From the NCBI GenBank assembly GCA_017477245.1, contig JAFUWY010000036.1:1-64000 (forward strand): a DNA stretch of 64,000 nucleotides, written 5' to 3'. Under the pieces are notes generated by a model, which was not told the DNA's origin, did not search any database, and was given only the letters and a program-made list of their open reading frames with translations. Of the stretch, positions 1 to 7,933 are shown in pieces (position 1 is the first letter of the stretch; each line of letters starts with the position of its first letter). The stretch comes from Bacteroidales bacterium (GTDB lineage Bacteria; Bacteroidota; Bacteroidia; Bacteroidales; UBA932). Both the position numbers and the translations under genes were made by a program.

Positions 1-819
1 AGCAGCCCCGACGGCCAGCGCGGAGGCGGCCGGCAGGCAGCGCGCCGGATCGAGGCCGAGGTCGGTGACCAGCAGCGAGCACAGCAGATGGTGCCAGCGG
101 AGCAAGCCGCAGCGGCGCAGGGCGGCGCGCAGGGCGGCCTTGTCGTAGCGGCCATCCGCGCCGTCGAGGGCGCGGGCCATGTCGCAGAGCTGCTTGCAGC
201 CGACGCCTTCGCCGATGGCGTGCTTGAGGATGTGCGCGGAGAGCATCACCAGTTCCGCGACGACCGAGGGGACCTCCGGCAGGCGGTCCTCCCCCACGTG
301 CAGGTCGAAGTAGCGCGGATGGAGCTCGACGGTCACGTCGCGGTAGCGGCAGACCACGCTGCCGTCGGAAGCGGCGTGCACGGAAGCGGCGCCGGCGGCC
401 GTCACCGTTTCCCGCGCCAGCGGAATTTCCCCGGCAGGGAAACAGAGGTCGATGTCCCCGCTCTCGCGCAGCTCCGGGTGGGCGTAGTACTTCCCCGCCT
501 CGCTCCCCTTCTGGACCGCGGGATGCAGGCCGGCGGCGCGCAGCCGTTCCAGCAGGTCGCGCTCCACGGCGCCGAGCGCCTGGACGCGCCGCGCGATCCG
601 GTCCACGTCCGAGAGCAGGCGCATGCGCAGAGGGGCCGGGGGCAGTTGCTCCGCGGGGAGATGCGCCATCCCCCGGTACACCAGCCCCAGCACCGCCTGG
701 TCGCGGGCGGTCTGCAGGACCTCCTGCCACGTGTCCGCGCCGGGCGCCGCGTCCAGCCGCAGGTCCTGCTCCCACAGGCCCGCGCGCAGCACGGCGAAGA
801 ATATGTCCTGAGTCGTCAT
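1..819 (-). CDS. Nucleotidyltransferase-family protein (NTP_transf_5-like), 3' end cut off by window
   Basis: An open frame of 273 codons starts at the ATG at 817-819 and runs off the window edge without a stop. The lysine/glycine segment KGSEAGKYY (residues 104-112), the short HPELRES stretch after it, and GDIDL (121-125) match the uncharacterised nucleotidyltransferase family (NTP_transf_5, PF14907). In that family the paired aspartates are the expected metal ligands. A helical C-terminal part rich in Leu, Ala and His follows. The true substrate is unknown. The gene diverges from a PqqD-like gene, and in Bacteroidota these two families often occur together near peptide-modification or surface-polymer genes. 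That link is known context and not proof of function. The family call rests on motif recall only. Confidence 0.72.
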   Translation of the reverse strand, partial: MTTQDIFFAVLRAGLWEQDLRLDAAPGADTWQEVLQTARDQAVLGLVYRGMAHLPAEQLPPAPLRMRLLSDVDRIARRVQALGAVERDLLERLRAAGLHPAVQKGSEAGKYYAHPELRESGDIDLCFPAGEIPLARETVTAAGAASVHAASDGSVVCRYRDVTVELHPRYFDLHVGEDRLPEVPSVVAELVMLSAHILKHAIGEGVGCKQLCDMARALDGADGRYDKAALRAALRRCGLLRWHHLLCSLLVTDLGLDPARCLPAASALAVGAA

Positions 820-871
820 CTGCATCCGGGGATTTGCGCGGATAAAGATACGCAATTCCTGCGGAAAATAT

Positions 872-879
872 TATCTTTG
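872..879 (+). promoter_or_regulatory. Bacteroidota -7 box for the PqqD-like gene
   Basis: TATCTTTG, followed by C, matches the TAnnTTTG consensus. The ATG lies only 4 nt downstream at 884, so the transcript would be leaderless or nearly so. No convincing -33 TTG is visible at the expected distance. On the other strand TATCTTTA (843-850) may serve the divergent nucleotidyltransferase gene. Confidence 0.55.
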
Positions 880-883
880 CCGC

Positions 884-1150
884 ATGCATCTGAAAGAAGG
901 ATATGTCCTGCGCGAGCTCGGCGAGGACGCCATCGTGATCGGCGAGGGCGTCACGGTCGACTTCCAGCGTATGATCTCCCTCAACGCCTCCGCCGCCTAC
1001 CTTTGGCGCAGCGTCGAGGGGCGGGAGTTCACGACCGGCACCCTCACGGACCTGCTGCTCGAGGAGTACGAGGTGGGCCGGGAGGAGGCTACGTCCGCCG
1101 CGGCGGACATCGCCGCCGCCTGGATCCGGGCCGGAATCGCCGAAGAATAG
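884..1150 (+). CDS. PqqD-like peptide chaperone / peptide-binding protein
   Basis: This is an 88-residue acidic protein with the PqqD fold pattern. An N-terminal beta-rich half carries GEGVTVDFQRMISLNASAA, the 'x-LN-x-x-A' strand typical of PqqD (PF05402). A helical C-terminal half follows (LLLEEYEVGREEA, then AAWIRAGIAEE). PqqD proteins bind precursor peptides and deliver them to radical SAM or other modifying enzymes. No such enzyme or precursor peptide is visible in the window, so the partner is unknown. The start is set by a -7 box only 4 nt upstream. The divergent nucleotidyltransferase-family gene is the only near neighbour likely to be functionally linked. Confidence 0.75.
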   Translation: MHLKEGYVLRELGEDAIVIGEGVTVDFQRMISLNASAAYLWRSVEGREFTTGTLTDLLLEEYEVGREEATSAAADIAAAWIRAGIAEE

Positions 1151-1170
1151 CGCAAAATGAGCCCCCGGGT

Positions 1171-1201
1171 ATTGTTTTTCCGACAAATACCGCTATCTTT
1201 G
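1171..1201 (+). promoter_or_regulatory. Promoter of the outer-membrane protein operon
   Basis: ATTG (1171-1174) is the -33 element and TATCTTTG (1194-1201) the -7 element, with 19 nt between them, which is the spacing expected for Bacteroidota sigma-ABfr. Transcription should start near 1206 and give a leader of about 97 nt before the ATG at 1303. Confidence 0.75.
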
Positions 1202-1256
1202 CAAGTGAAATGGTCCGTCCATTCCATACTTTCTACCACGTGCTTGACTAGCAGGC

Positions 1257-1277
1257 ACGGCGGCGAAGCCGTTTTTT
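1257..1277 (+). terminator. Hairpin plus T-run in the leader of the outer-membrane operon
   Basis: ACGGC (1257-1261) pairs with GCCGT (1268-1272) across a 6-nt loop, and the stem runs into six T residues (1272-1277). It sits about 50 nt after the predicted transcription start and 25 nt before the start codon. That is the position of an attenuator or of a stabilising 5' hairpin. The stem is short, so the function is uncertain. Confidence 0.4.
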
Positions 1278-1302
1278 CCGAACTAATAAATCTATTCAAA
1301 AT

Positions 1303-1989
1303 ATGCGCAAGATTGCAGTAATTTTGGCGGTGCTCCTCGCTGGGGTGCCCTCCCTTTTTGCCCAGTCGCCCTTTGACTACGCAGGTCGGTGGAACATCTC
1401 CATCCAGGGCGGTGCAGCGATCACGGTCAGCGACAACGTTTTCGGTTACACCGACAACGGCATGTTCAAGGACCTCATCAAGCTCCAGGGCGCAGCAGCC
1501 ATCGGCTATGATTTCACGGGCGCTTTCGGTGTCCGGCTCGCGGGCGGTTACGCCCAGCACGCCGGCAGCTCCAACATCCTGGAGACCGGGACCAAAGACG
1601 TCTGGCCCTTCACCTATCAGAGTATCTACGGATTCGCCGATGCCCTCCTGCACGTGAACGGCCTGGCTGAGAACTACGGGCCCTTCGCCCCTAGTTTCTA
1701 TGTCGGTATCGGTGCGGCCAAGACCTTCGGGTTCACCAACCCGAACCACCCGTTCCAGAACCCGCATGATCCCAACTTCGTGCCCGGTTTCCGTGCCGGT
1801 TTCATCGCAGAGGTTGACTTCCAGTCCGGCCTCGGCCTCTTCGCCGACCTCGGCCTCGAGGCCTACAGCGACTGGCACAACGGCATCCGGCCTTCGGATA
1901 ACGACCAGAGCTATTACAAAGGCTACGCCGGTTTCCCGTTCGACCTGGTCGGCAAACTCTCCTTCGGTATCATCTATCACTTCAAATAG
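1303..1989 (+). CDS. Outer membrane beta-barrel protein (porin-like, OmpA N-domain type)
   Basis: This 228-residue protein has a clear signal peptide (MRKIAVILAVLLAGVPSLFAQ). The mature part alternates hydrophobic and polar residues, is rich in Gly, Phe, Tyr and Asn, and ends in an aromatic/basic strand (FGIIYHFK) as expected for a small outer-membrane barrel. It has no OmpA peptidoglycan domain. The next gene, 24 bp downstream, encodes a protein with a similar barrel plus that domain, so the two are probably co-transcribed and related by duplication. A structural or porin role is inferred. No substrate can be read from the sequence. Confidence 0.8.
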   Translation: MRKIAVILAVLLAGVPSLFAQSPFDYAGRWNISIQGGAAITVSDNVFGYTDNGMFKDLIKLQGAAAIGYDFTGAFGVRLAGGYAQHAGSSNILETGTKDVWPFTYQSIYGFADALLHVNGLAENYGPFAPSFYVGIGAAKTFGFTNPNHPFQNPHDPNFVPGFRAGFIAEVDFQSGLGLFADLGLEAYSDWHNGIRPSDNDQSYYKGYAGFPFDLVGKLSFGIIYHFK

Positions 1990-2013
1990 TCGAAATCTAA
2001 AAGATCCAAGAAT

Positions 2014-3045
2014 ATGAAAATCAAGAGATTCGTAATCACGATGCTCGCCCTGGCGGCCGGCCTGACGGCTTTCGCCCAGGAGACAGAGTATGTCCAGTAC
2101 AACTGGTTCGCCGGCATCGGCGGCGGTGTCAACATCGGCTGGGACGGTGAGAAGTTCGTCAACCGTGAGAATTCCCACGTCGGCGCAGGTTATGCCGCTG
2201 ACGTCTATGTCGGAAAGTGGCTCAATGACGTTGCCGGTCTCCGCGTGGGTTGGCAGGGCCTTACCACCAGCGACCAGTACGTCGACTTCGCCAAGAAGAA
2301 ACTGATGTACATCCACGGCGACGTCCTCGTCCGTGTGCACCGCAGCTTCATCCCTTACGTGCACGCCGGTTATATGAAGATTGACGAGGGCACTGCCGCC
2401 GGCGGTCTCGGTGTCATGTTCCCGATCTACCTCGGCAAGGTGGTCCGCATCGTCCCTGACCTGCGCTACGCCATCTTCCCGAACGCCGCCATCGACCGCG
2501 AAGGCGCCAAGAGCGGCCGCATCGGACCGGCCTCCAACCTCAGCGCCACGGTCGGCCTCGCCTTCAACCTCGGCGGCAAACTCAAGCCGAAGACCGTCTA
2601 CGTGGACCGCGAGTCCATCAAGTACGTCGACAAGCCGTACGCCGTGCATGACACCGTCTACGTGACCCGTCCGGATGTGGACACCAAGTCTGACGAGGTC
2701 AACGAATTCCTCCGCAACACGACCCTCTTCGAGTTCGACTCCTTCGAGATCACCGAGGAAGCCAAGCTCGGTCTCGACCGCGTCGTCGAATGGATGAACA
2801 AGTACCCGAAGGTCACCGCGAAGGTCGACGGCCACACCGACAACATCGGTACCGAGGCCTACAACCAGGAACTCTCCGAGAAGCGTGCCCAGGCCATCGT
2901 CGACTACCTCGTCAAGAAGGGTATCGCCGCCAGCCGTCTCAGCTCCGAGGGCCATGGCTACAGCCAGCCGGTCGGTGACAACAAGACCTGGCTCGGTCGT
3001 CACCAGAACCGTCGTATCGAGATCACCTTCAAGAACAACGACTAA
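2014..3045 (+). CDS. OmpA family outer membrane protein with C-terminal peptidoglycan-binding domain
   Basis: This 343-residue protein has a signal peptide (MKIKRFVITMLALAAGLTAFAQ), a barrel region to about residue 190, a linker with repeated YVDRESIKYVDKPY-like segments, and an OmpA/MotB domain from about 235 to the end. The domain shows VDGHTDNIGTEAYNQELSEK, RLSSEGHGYSQP and HQNRRIEI, which carry the Asp and Arg that hold diaminopimelate. It should anchor the outer membrane to peptidoglycan. The body is very GC-rich with strongly biased codons, which suggests high expression. It is the second gene of the operon with the barrel protein. Confidence 0.93.
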   Translation: MKIKRFVITMLALAAGLTAFAQETEYVQYNWFAGIGGGVNIGWDGEKFVNRENSHVGAGYAADVYVGKWLNDVAGLRVGWQGLTTSDQYVDFAKKKLMYIHGDVLVRVHRSFIPYVHAGYMKIDEGTAAGGLGVMFPIYLGKVVRIVPDLRYAIFPNAAIDREGAKSGRIGPASNLSATVGLAFNLGGKLKPKTVYVDRESIKYVDKPYAVHDTVYVTRPDVDTKSDEVNEFLRNTTLFEFDSFEITEEAKLGLDRVVEWMNKYPKVTAKVDGHTDNIGTEAYNQELSEKRAQAIVDYLVKKGIAASRLSSEGHGYSQPVGDNKTWLGRHQNRRIEITFKNND

Positions 3046-3064
3046 GACGTAAGTCTCTCACACT

Positions 3065-3114
3065 CAAACCCCCTGGTGTTTCTCCCCTTCCCGGGGACCG
3101 CGCCGGGGGGTTTG
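3065..3114 (+). terminator. Hairpin after the OmpA-family gene
   Basis: CAAACCCCC (3065-3073) is complementary to GGGGGTTTG (3106-3114). The loop is long and itself GC-rich. There is no T-run after the stem, so termination here is plausible but not certain. It separates the high-GC OmpA operon from the AT-richer polysaccharide operon. Confidence 0.5.
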
Positions 3115-3167
3115 GGTATAAAATAACGAAGCCACCGTGATAAGGGGACTCGCCCGAAACTTAGCTG

Positions 3168-4721
3168 ATGCCTGAGTCCAGCTACAATAGCAAAAGAGTA
3201 GCGAAGAACACCTTGATATTGTATATCAGGATGTTCTTCATTATGCTCGTAAGCCTCTACACCAGCCGTGTCATCCTTCAAGTCCTGGGCATTGAGGATT
3301 ATGGGGTATACAATGTCGTCGGAGGTGTTGTCAGCATGTTCTCCATCATATCTTCTTCAATATCTACTGCTATTGGGCGTTTTATCACCATTGCATTAGG
3401 AGAGAAGAACATTGAAAAACTAAAAATCGTCTTTTCCACATCCATCATTATCCAGTTTACCCTCGCCATCATTATTGGAATCTTGATTGAAATCATCGGC
3501 GTATGGTATCTGTATAATAAAATGAATATTCCACCTGGGCGCACGGATGCAGCATTTTGGGTTTTGCAATGCAGCATCGTCACCTTCGGCCTCGGACTTA
3601 TCAGCGTCCCTTACGATGCGGAAATTGTGGCTCACGAGCGAATGGACGTATATGCTTATTTCTCGATCCTCGATGCCGCAATGGCACTTCTTATCGTATA
3701 CCTGCTTAGGATCATCCCCTTCGACAAATTGATTATCTATGCGATCCTGTGCACCTGCGCATCGTTAATCATGCGGATCATATACGGCATTTTTTGCAAA
3801 CGCGCTTTTGAAGAATGCCGATTTCAATTGGTATTTAACAAAAAGCTTTTGAAGGAACTGGGGAGCTTCACAGGATGGCACCTTTTGGGCGAAACGACTT
3901 GGATTCTGAACAACCAAGGCGTGAATCTTGTTGTCAATTCATTCTTCGGGGTGACCCTAAATGCAGCCAGGGCCGTAGCCGGACAGGTCAACAATGCCGT
4001 CGGAAAATTCTCCGGCAATTTCATGACGGCCCTCAATCCACAGATTACAAAAACTTACGCAGAAGGAGATCTGGAATCCATGCATTCGCTGATCTTCAGA
4101 GGAGCTAAGTTCTCGTATATCCTCATGTTCTTTTTGGCGCTGCCCATTCTCCTGGAAACACCCACATTGCTTGATCTCTGGCTCGACAAGGTTCCGGATT
4201 ACGCCGTCAGTTTCACACGACTGACCATCATTAGTTCCCTGATCGTTGTTTTAGGGAATACCCTGGTCAAAGCTCAGCTTGCAACCGGAAACATCAAGCG
4301 ATACCAGATTGTTATAAGTCTGTGCGGATTCTGGGTGTTTCCCTTAACATGGCTCGCATACAGACTGGGTGCATCTCCGGAATGGTCCTACTATATCTAC
4401 ATCTCCGTTTATTTCCTCATGCTCTTCGTAAGGGTCTATCTGGTCAAAGATCTTATCCAAATGCGATGGCAGGATTTTTTTCGGAATGTCTTTATGCGCG
4501 TCGCGATCGTAACGGTTGTTTCATCCGCCATCCCGGTCGCACTGCATTGTATGCAAGAAGAATCCATTTGGCGATTAGTCACTGTTTCCTTGGTTAGCAT
4601 CCTTTCCATTGCCCTCACTTCATATTACTTGGGAATAGATAATAACGAGCGCACTGCTCTTACGGATTCCGCCCGGAAAGCGATCGGCCGATTAACTGGG
4701 AAAAAGATCAAGGTATCATGA
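3168..4721 (+). CDS. wzx: Wzx-type oligosaccharide flippase (MATE-like polysaccharide biosynthesis protein)
   Basis: This 517-residue, highly hydrophobic protein has about 14 predicted membrane spans. The N-terminus (NTLILYIRMFFIMLVSLYTSR, then VLGIEDYGVYNVVGG) is characteristic of O-antigen/capsule flippases. It should move undecaprenyl-diphosphate-linked repeat units across the inner membrane. It is the first gene of the large co-directional polysaccharide operon and overlaps the next gene by 4 bp. Base composition is clearly lower in GC than the OmpA genes before it. I saw no promoter matching the Bacteroidota consensus in the 120 bp upstream. Confidence 0.9.
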   Translation: MPESSYNSKRVAKNTLILYIRMFFIMLVSLYTSRVILQVLGIEDYGVYNVVGGVVSMFSIISSSISTAIGRFITIALGEKNIEKLKIVFSTSIIIQFTLAIIIGILIEIIGVWYLYNKMNIPPGRTDAAFWVLQCSIVTFGLGLISVPYDAEIVAHERMDVYAYFSILDAAMALLIVYLLRIIPFDKLIIYAILCTCASLIMRIIYGIFCKRAFEECRFQLVFNKKLLKELGSFTGWHLLGETTWILNNQGVNLVVNSFFGVTLNAARAVAGQVNNAVGKFSGNFMTALNPQITKTYAEGDLESMHSLIFRGAKFSYILMFFLALPILLETPTLLDLWLDKVPDYAVSFTRLTIISSLIVVLGNTLVKAQLATGNIKRYQIVISLCGFWVFPLTWLAYRLGASPEWSYYIYISVYFLMLFVRVYLVKDLIQMRWQDFFRNVFMRVAIVTVVSSAIPVALHCMQEESIWRLVTVSLVSILSIALTSYYLGIDNNERTALTDSARKAIGRLTGKKIKVS

Positions 4722-5851
4722 TACAGCACGAGGAGAAAGGGCAATGCTGCGGCTGCACGGCTTGTGCAGAGGTTTGTCCCGCACATTGTATCAGTATGTC
4801 CTCGGACCAAGAAGGCTTCTTATATCCGGCCACGGACACAAGCCGCTGCCTGGATTGCGGTCTTTGTGAAAAGGTTTGTCCGATGGACAAGCCCCTTGAC
4901 TTGGGAAAAGAGCCTCTGGCTTGCTACGGAGCCCAAGCCATCGATCAGGATACTCGGAGCCACAGTTCTTCAGGGGGTATCTTTCCTCTGTTGGCAAGAG
5001 AAGTTATCAGAGACCATGGCGTTGTTTTTGGTGCCAGGTTTGACAAGGATTTCAAGGTAATCCACTCTTATGCGGAGGACGAGCATGGTCTGACCGCCTT
5101 TTACGGAAGCAAATACGCCCAAAGCGATATCGGAAACTGTTACACGGAAGCGGAGACTTTCCTAAAAAATGGAAGAGAAGTGCTTTTTTCAGGGACGCCC
5201 TGCCAAATCGCAGGGTTAAATGGATATTTACGCAAAGAGTATCCAAACCTTCATACCGTTTCTGTCGTATGCCATGGAGCCCCTAGTCCTCTAATATGGC
5301 ATGATTTCTTGTCTTACACACTAAAAAAGGGAAAAGCGACAGCTATCAACATGCGGAGCAAGGTAGGAGGATGGAGAGATTATCATCTGGAGATTACCGG
5401 TCCGAGCGGTATTCTTTATGACAAGAAAGCCGCTACTGTTTCATATATGAAAGCTTTCCTCAGCGATCTGACCCTGCGGCCAAGTTGTTATTCCTGTCCG
5501 TTCAGGGGGAACCACGGTAGCGATTTAATCCTTGGGGATTTTTGGGGTGGAGAGGCTTTTCACCCAGACTTTGTCGACGACCTTGGCACTTCGGTCGTTA
5601 TCGTATACTCGGAACAGGGCCTTCGTCTGATCAACAGTATCGACTGCTCCCTGCAACCTACCCGATACGAATATGCGATACGTGGAAATCCCTCCATGGT
5701 GCATTCAAATCCAGCACCTACAAAAAGGTCGCAAGTATTTGAAAACTATCGAAAAAGAGGATATGCTTCGCTTGAACGGTTCTTCAAGCCAACATTTAAA
5801 TCCGTGCTCCGATCCTACTTGAAGAGATTCAAGACATATTTGATTGGATAG
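4718..5851 (+). CDS. Iron-sulfur F420 hydrogenase/dehydrogenase beta-subunit family protein
   Basis: This 377-residue protein begins with two 4Fe-4S ferredoxin motifs, CCGCTACAEVCP (residues ~9-20) and CLDCGLCEKVCP (~46-57). The F420 hydrogenase/dehydrogenase beta-subunit C-terminal region (PF04432) follows, with CRP-like Cys clusters such as PSCYSCPFRG. In capsule and O-antigen clusters this family almost always sits beside a pyruvyltransferase-family gene, as it does here (3 bp gap to the next gene). Its exact reaction in polysaccharide assembly is not established, and a redox step on a sugar or its substituent is the usual guess. Its start overlaps the stop of wzx (ATGA), indicating translational coupling. 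Confidence 0.85.
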   Translation: MIQHEEKGQCCGCTACAEVCPAHCISMSSDQEGFLYPATDTSRCLDCGLCEKVCPMDKPLDLGKEPLACYGAQAIDQDTRSHSSSGGIFPLLAREVIRDHGVVFGARFDKDFKVIHSYAEDEHGLTAFYGSKYAQSDIGNCYTEAETFLKNGREVLFSGTPCQIAGLNGYLRKEYPNLHTVSVVCHGAPSPLIWHDFLSYTLKKGKATAINMRSKVGGWRDYHLEITGPSGILYDKKAATVSYMKAFLSDLTLRPSCYSCPFRGNHGSDLILGDFWGGEAFHPDFVDDLGTSVVIVYSEQGLRLINSIDCSLQPTRYEYAIRGNPSMVHSNPAPTKRSQVFENYRKRGYASLERFFKPTFKSVLRSYLKRFKTYLIG

Positions 5852-5854
5852 TCC

Positions 5855-6964
5855 ATGAAAATTTGTATCCTCACACAACCTTTTGGCTCCAATTATGGAG
5901 GGCTTTTGCAGGCGTATGCTCTGCAAAAAGTTCTCCGCGATATGGGACACGATGTGACAACATTGCGTTTTAAACCTCTGTTATACAAAGCTCCCTCTAA
6001 AAGGAATCTGTATTGGCAGACTTTTCGTCGGTTCTTATCCCGGCTACGTGGGAATAAGAATATCATTCGATGCAATCCGACAACAGAATCCGCCTATTAT
6101 TTCGAGGTGTGCCGGGAGCTGGAGCGTTTCATTGATACAAATATCCATTATCTCCGGGTTGATACTCCGGTAGATCGTAAGAAATTACCCGAATTCGATC
6201 TGTTTCTTGTCGGGAGTGACCAGGTGTGGCGCCCAGTGTATTCGCCCTTTCTACCGAACTTCTACCTGGACTTTCTGGGAGACTCGAATGCAAAGAGGGT
6301 CGCTTACGCAGCATCTTTTGGCGTAGATGTCTGGGAGGCGGACGAGGACATAACCCAAATCATCAAGCCCCTTACACAAAAATTTGACGCCATCTCTGTC
6401 CGCGAGGATTCTGGAATCAGATTGTGTAAAGATTATCTGGGCATCGATGCGTCCTTGATGCCGGACCCGACACTATTGTTAACGAAAGATGATTATCTGG
6501 ATATTGCGAATTCACAGCATGCCCCCTCACATAACAAGCCATATATAGCAACATACATATTGGACCCTTACGACGATATCCTTCAGTTGACCGAGCAGTT
6601 CTCCAATGAAAATAATCTCCCGATTGTCAAACTTGGGCAATTCAACTGGGCCACAGGAGCAGATTCTGTCGAAAGTTGGCTCAATGGCATCGCAAATGCT
6701 CAATACGTCATCACCGACTCCTTTCACGGAACTGTATTCTCATTAATCTTCCAGAAGGACTTCATTACATTTAATAATTCCAATCGAGGATCTTCAAGAT
6801 TCAGTTCCATTTTAACGGCTCTTAATCTAAACGACAGGCTGATTGAGCCCGATACCATGAAAACGCTGGTTATTGACCCGATTGATTATTCTCGCGTATC
6901 TCTTGTATTAGCCACTCTTCGGGAGAAGGGGCTTGCTTATTTGAAGAACCTGCCCCATCCTTGA
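5855..6964 (+). CDS. Polysaccharide pyruvyltransferase family protein
   Basis: This 369-residue protein starts KICILTQPFGSNYGGLLQAYALQ, the glycine-rich opening of the polysaccharide pyruvyltransferase family (PF04230). Later family features are DLFLVGSDQVWRP (about residue 115) and the C-terminal YVITDSFHGTVFSLIF (about 288). Members transfer pyruvate from phosphoenolpyruvate to sugars as a ketal, which would give the polymer a negative charge. Some members in such pairs have unknown reactions. It directly follows the iron-sulfur partner gene. AT-richer codon use than the flanking housekeeping genes fits acquisition with the operon. Confidence 0.85.
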   Translation: MKICILTQPFGSNYGGLLQAYALQKVLRDMGHDVTTLRFKPLLYKAPSKRNLYWQTFRRFLSRLRGNKNIIRCNPTTESAYYFEVCRELERFIDTNIHYLRVDTPVDRKKLPEFDLFLVGSDQVWRPVYSPFLPNFYLDFLGDSNAKRVAYAASFGVDVWEADEDITQIIKPLTQKFDAISVREDSGIRLCKDYLGIDASLMPDPTLLLTKDDYLDIANSQHAPSHNKPYIATYILDPYDDILQLTEQFSNENNLPIVKLGQFNWATGADSVESWLNGIANAQYVITDSFHGTVFSLIFQKDFITFNNSNRGSSRFSSILTALNLNDRLIEPDTMKTLVIDPIDYSRVSLVLATLREKGLAYLKNLPHP

Positions 6965-6979
6965 CAGTTTCCAGTATTT

Positions 6980-7933
6980 ATGTTATCGATTATTATCCCA
7001 GTCTATAATGCATCGGCCTTTCTCCCAAGGTGTCTTGAGAGTATAATTGCTCAATCCTTTACAGACTGGGAAGCGATTCTCATAAATGACGGGAGCACGG
7101 ATGATTCCGAAATTATTTGCAACGAATATGCTCGAAAAGACCCTAGATTTCACGTTCTCACGAAAAAGAACAGTGGTGTTTCTTCTAGCCGGAATTCCGG
7201 TCTGAAACAAATCCGGGGCGAATGGACGACTTTCGTCGATGCGGACGACTTTCTCCCGAGAGATGCGCTTGCGCTCCTCCTTGGAAAGATAACCGAAAAG
7301 AATTCCGACCTGGTAATTGCCGGATATGAGGTTTTTGACGAGCATCTTTCCATGAACTATCTCGTCAGCGAGAGAACCGAGGCCATATTGGACCGGGACG
7401 GAGCCATCGCCTTGATGTACAAGCCCCAATATTACCGCTACCTGGGATATGCATGGGGAAAACTATTCAAAAGCAGCATCATACGCAGCCACAATCTCCA
7501 GTTCAGCCCAGATATCTCCTTTAACGAGGACCGCCTGTTCGTGACAAGTTATCTTGCATATTGCACGCAGGTTCTTTTTACCACAGAACCTGTTTATTGT
7601 TATTATGAGCATTCCGCCTCGGCCATGGCATCTTTGAAAAGAGGTTTTAATCCAAAATTCCTAACCGACCTGGATGCCATGATTCGAATGAAAAGGATCG
7701 TAGCCCACTGCTCACCCGACAATATACCCAATGCAACCGAGGGTATTGCGTCATCTTTTTGGCGAATCCGGTTAATGATGCAGCAATTTCATGCGCAGAA
7801 AATGGTCCCCGGAATCATTCTACATTGTAAACTTATCTCGAGTCTCTCTTTCAAGGACTATTTTCGGTTGATTATACGCCGATATTTCTTGATCATTCAA
7901 CAAAAATTACACAGAAAGACGAATCATGGATAG
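6980..7933 (+). CDS. Family 2 glycosyltransferase
   Basis: This 317-residue GT-A enzyme opens with LSIIIPVYNASAFLPRCLES, continues with LINDGSTDDS (residues ~34-43), and carries the metal-binding FVDADDF (about 86-92). These define GT2. The C-terminal third has the hydrophobic and basic segment common in membrane-associated GT2 enzymes (YFRLIIRRYFLII). It should add one sugar to the lipid-linked repeat unit on the cytoplasmic face. The donor cannot be read from the sequence. Its stop codon overlaps the start of glf by 8 bp. Confidence 0.88.
   Translation: MLSIIIPVYNASAFLPRCLESIIAQSFTDWEAILINDGSTDDSEIICNEYARKDPRFHVLTKKNSGVSSSRNSGLKQIRGEWTTFVDADDFLPRDALALLLGKITEKNSDLVIAGYEVFDEHLSMNYLVSERTEAILDRDGAIALMYKPQYYRYLGYAWGKLFKSSIIRSHNLQFSPDISFNEDRLFVTSYLAYCTQVLFTTEPVYCYYEHSASAMASLKRGFNPKFLTDLDAMIRMKRIVAHCSPDNIPNATEGIASSFWRIRLMMQQFHAQKMVPGIILHCKLISSLSFKDYFRLIIRRYFLIIQQKLHRKTNHG

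Noticed and set aside
623-811. Short plus-strand open frame opposite the nucleotidyltransferase gene
   Set aside because: It is a shadow of the minus-strand gene, with Ser/Arg-rich translation and no start context.
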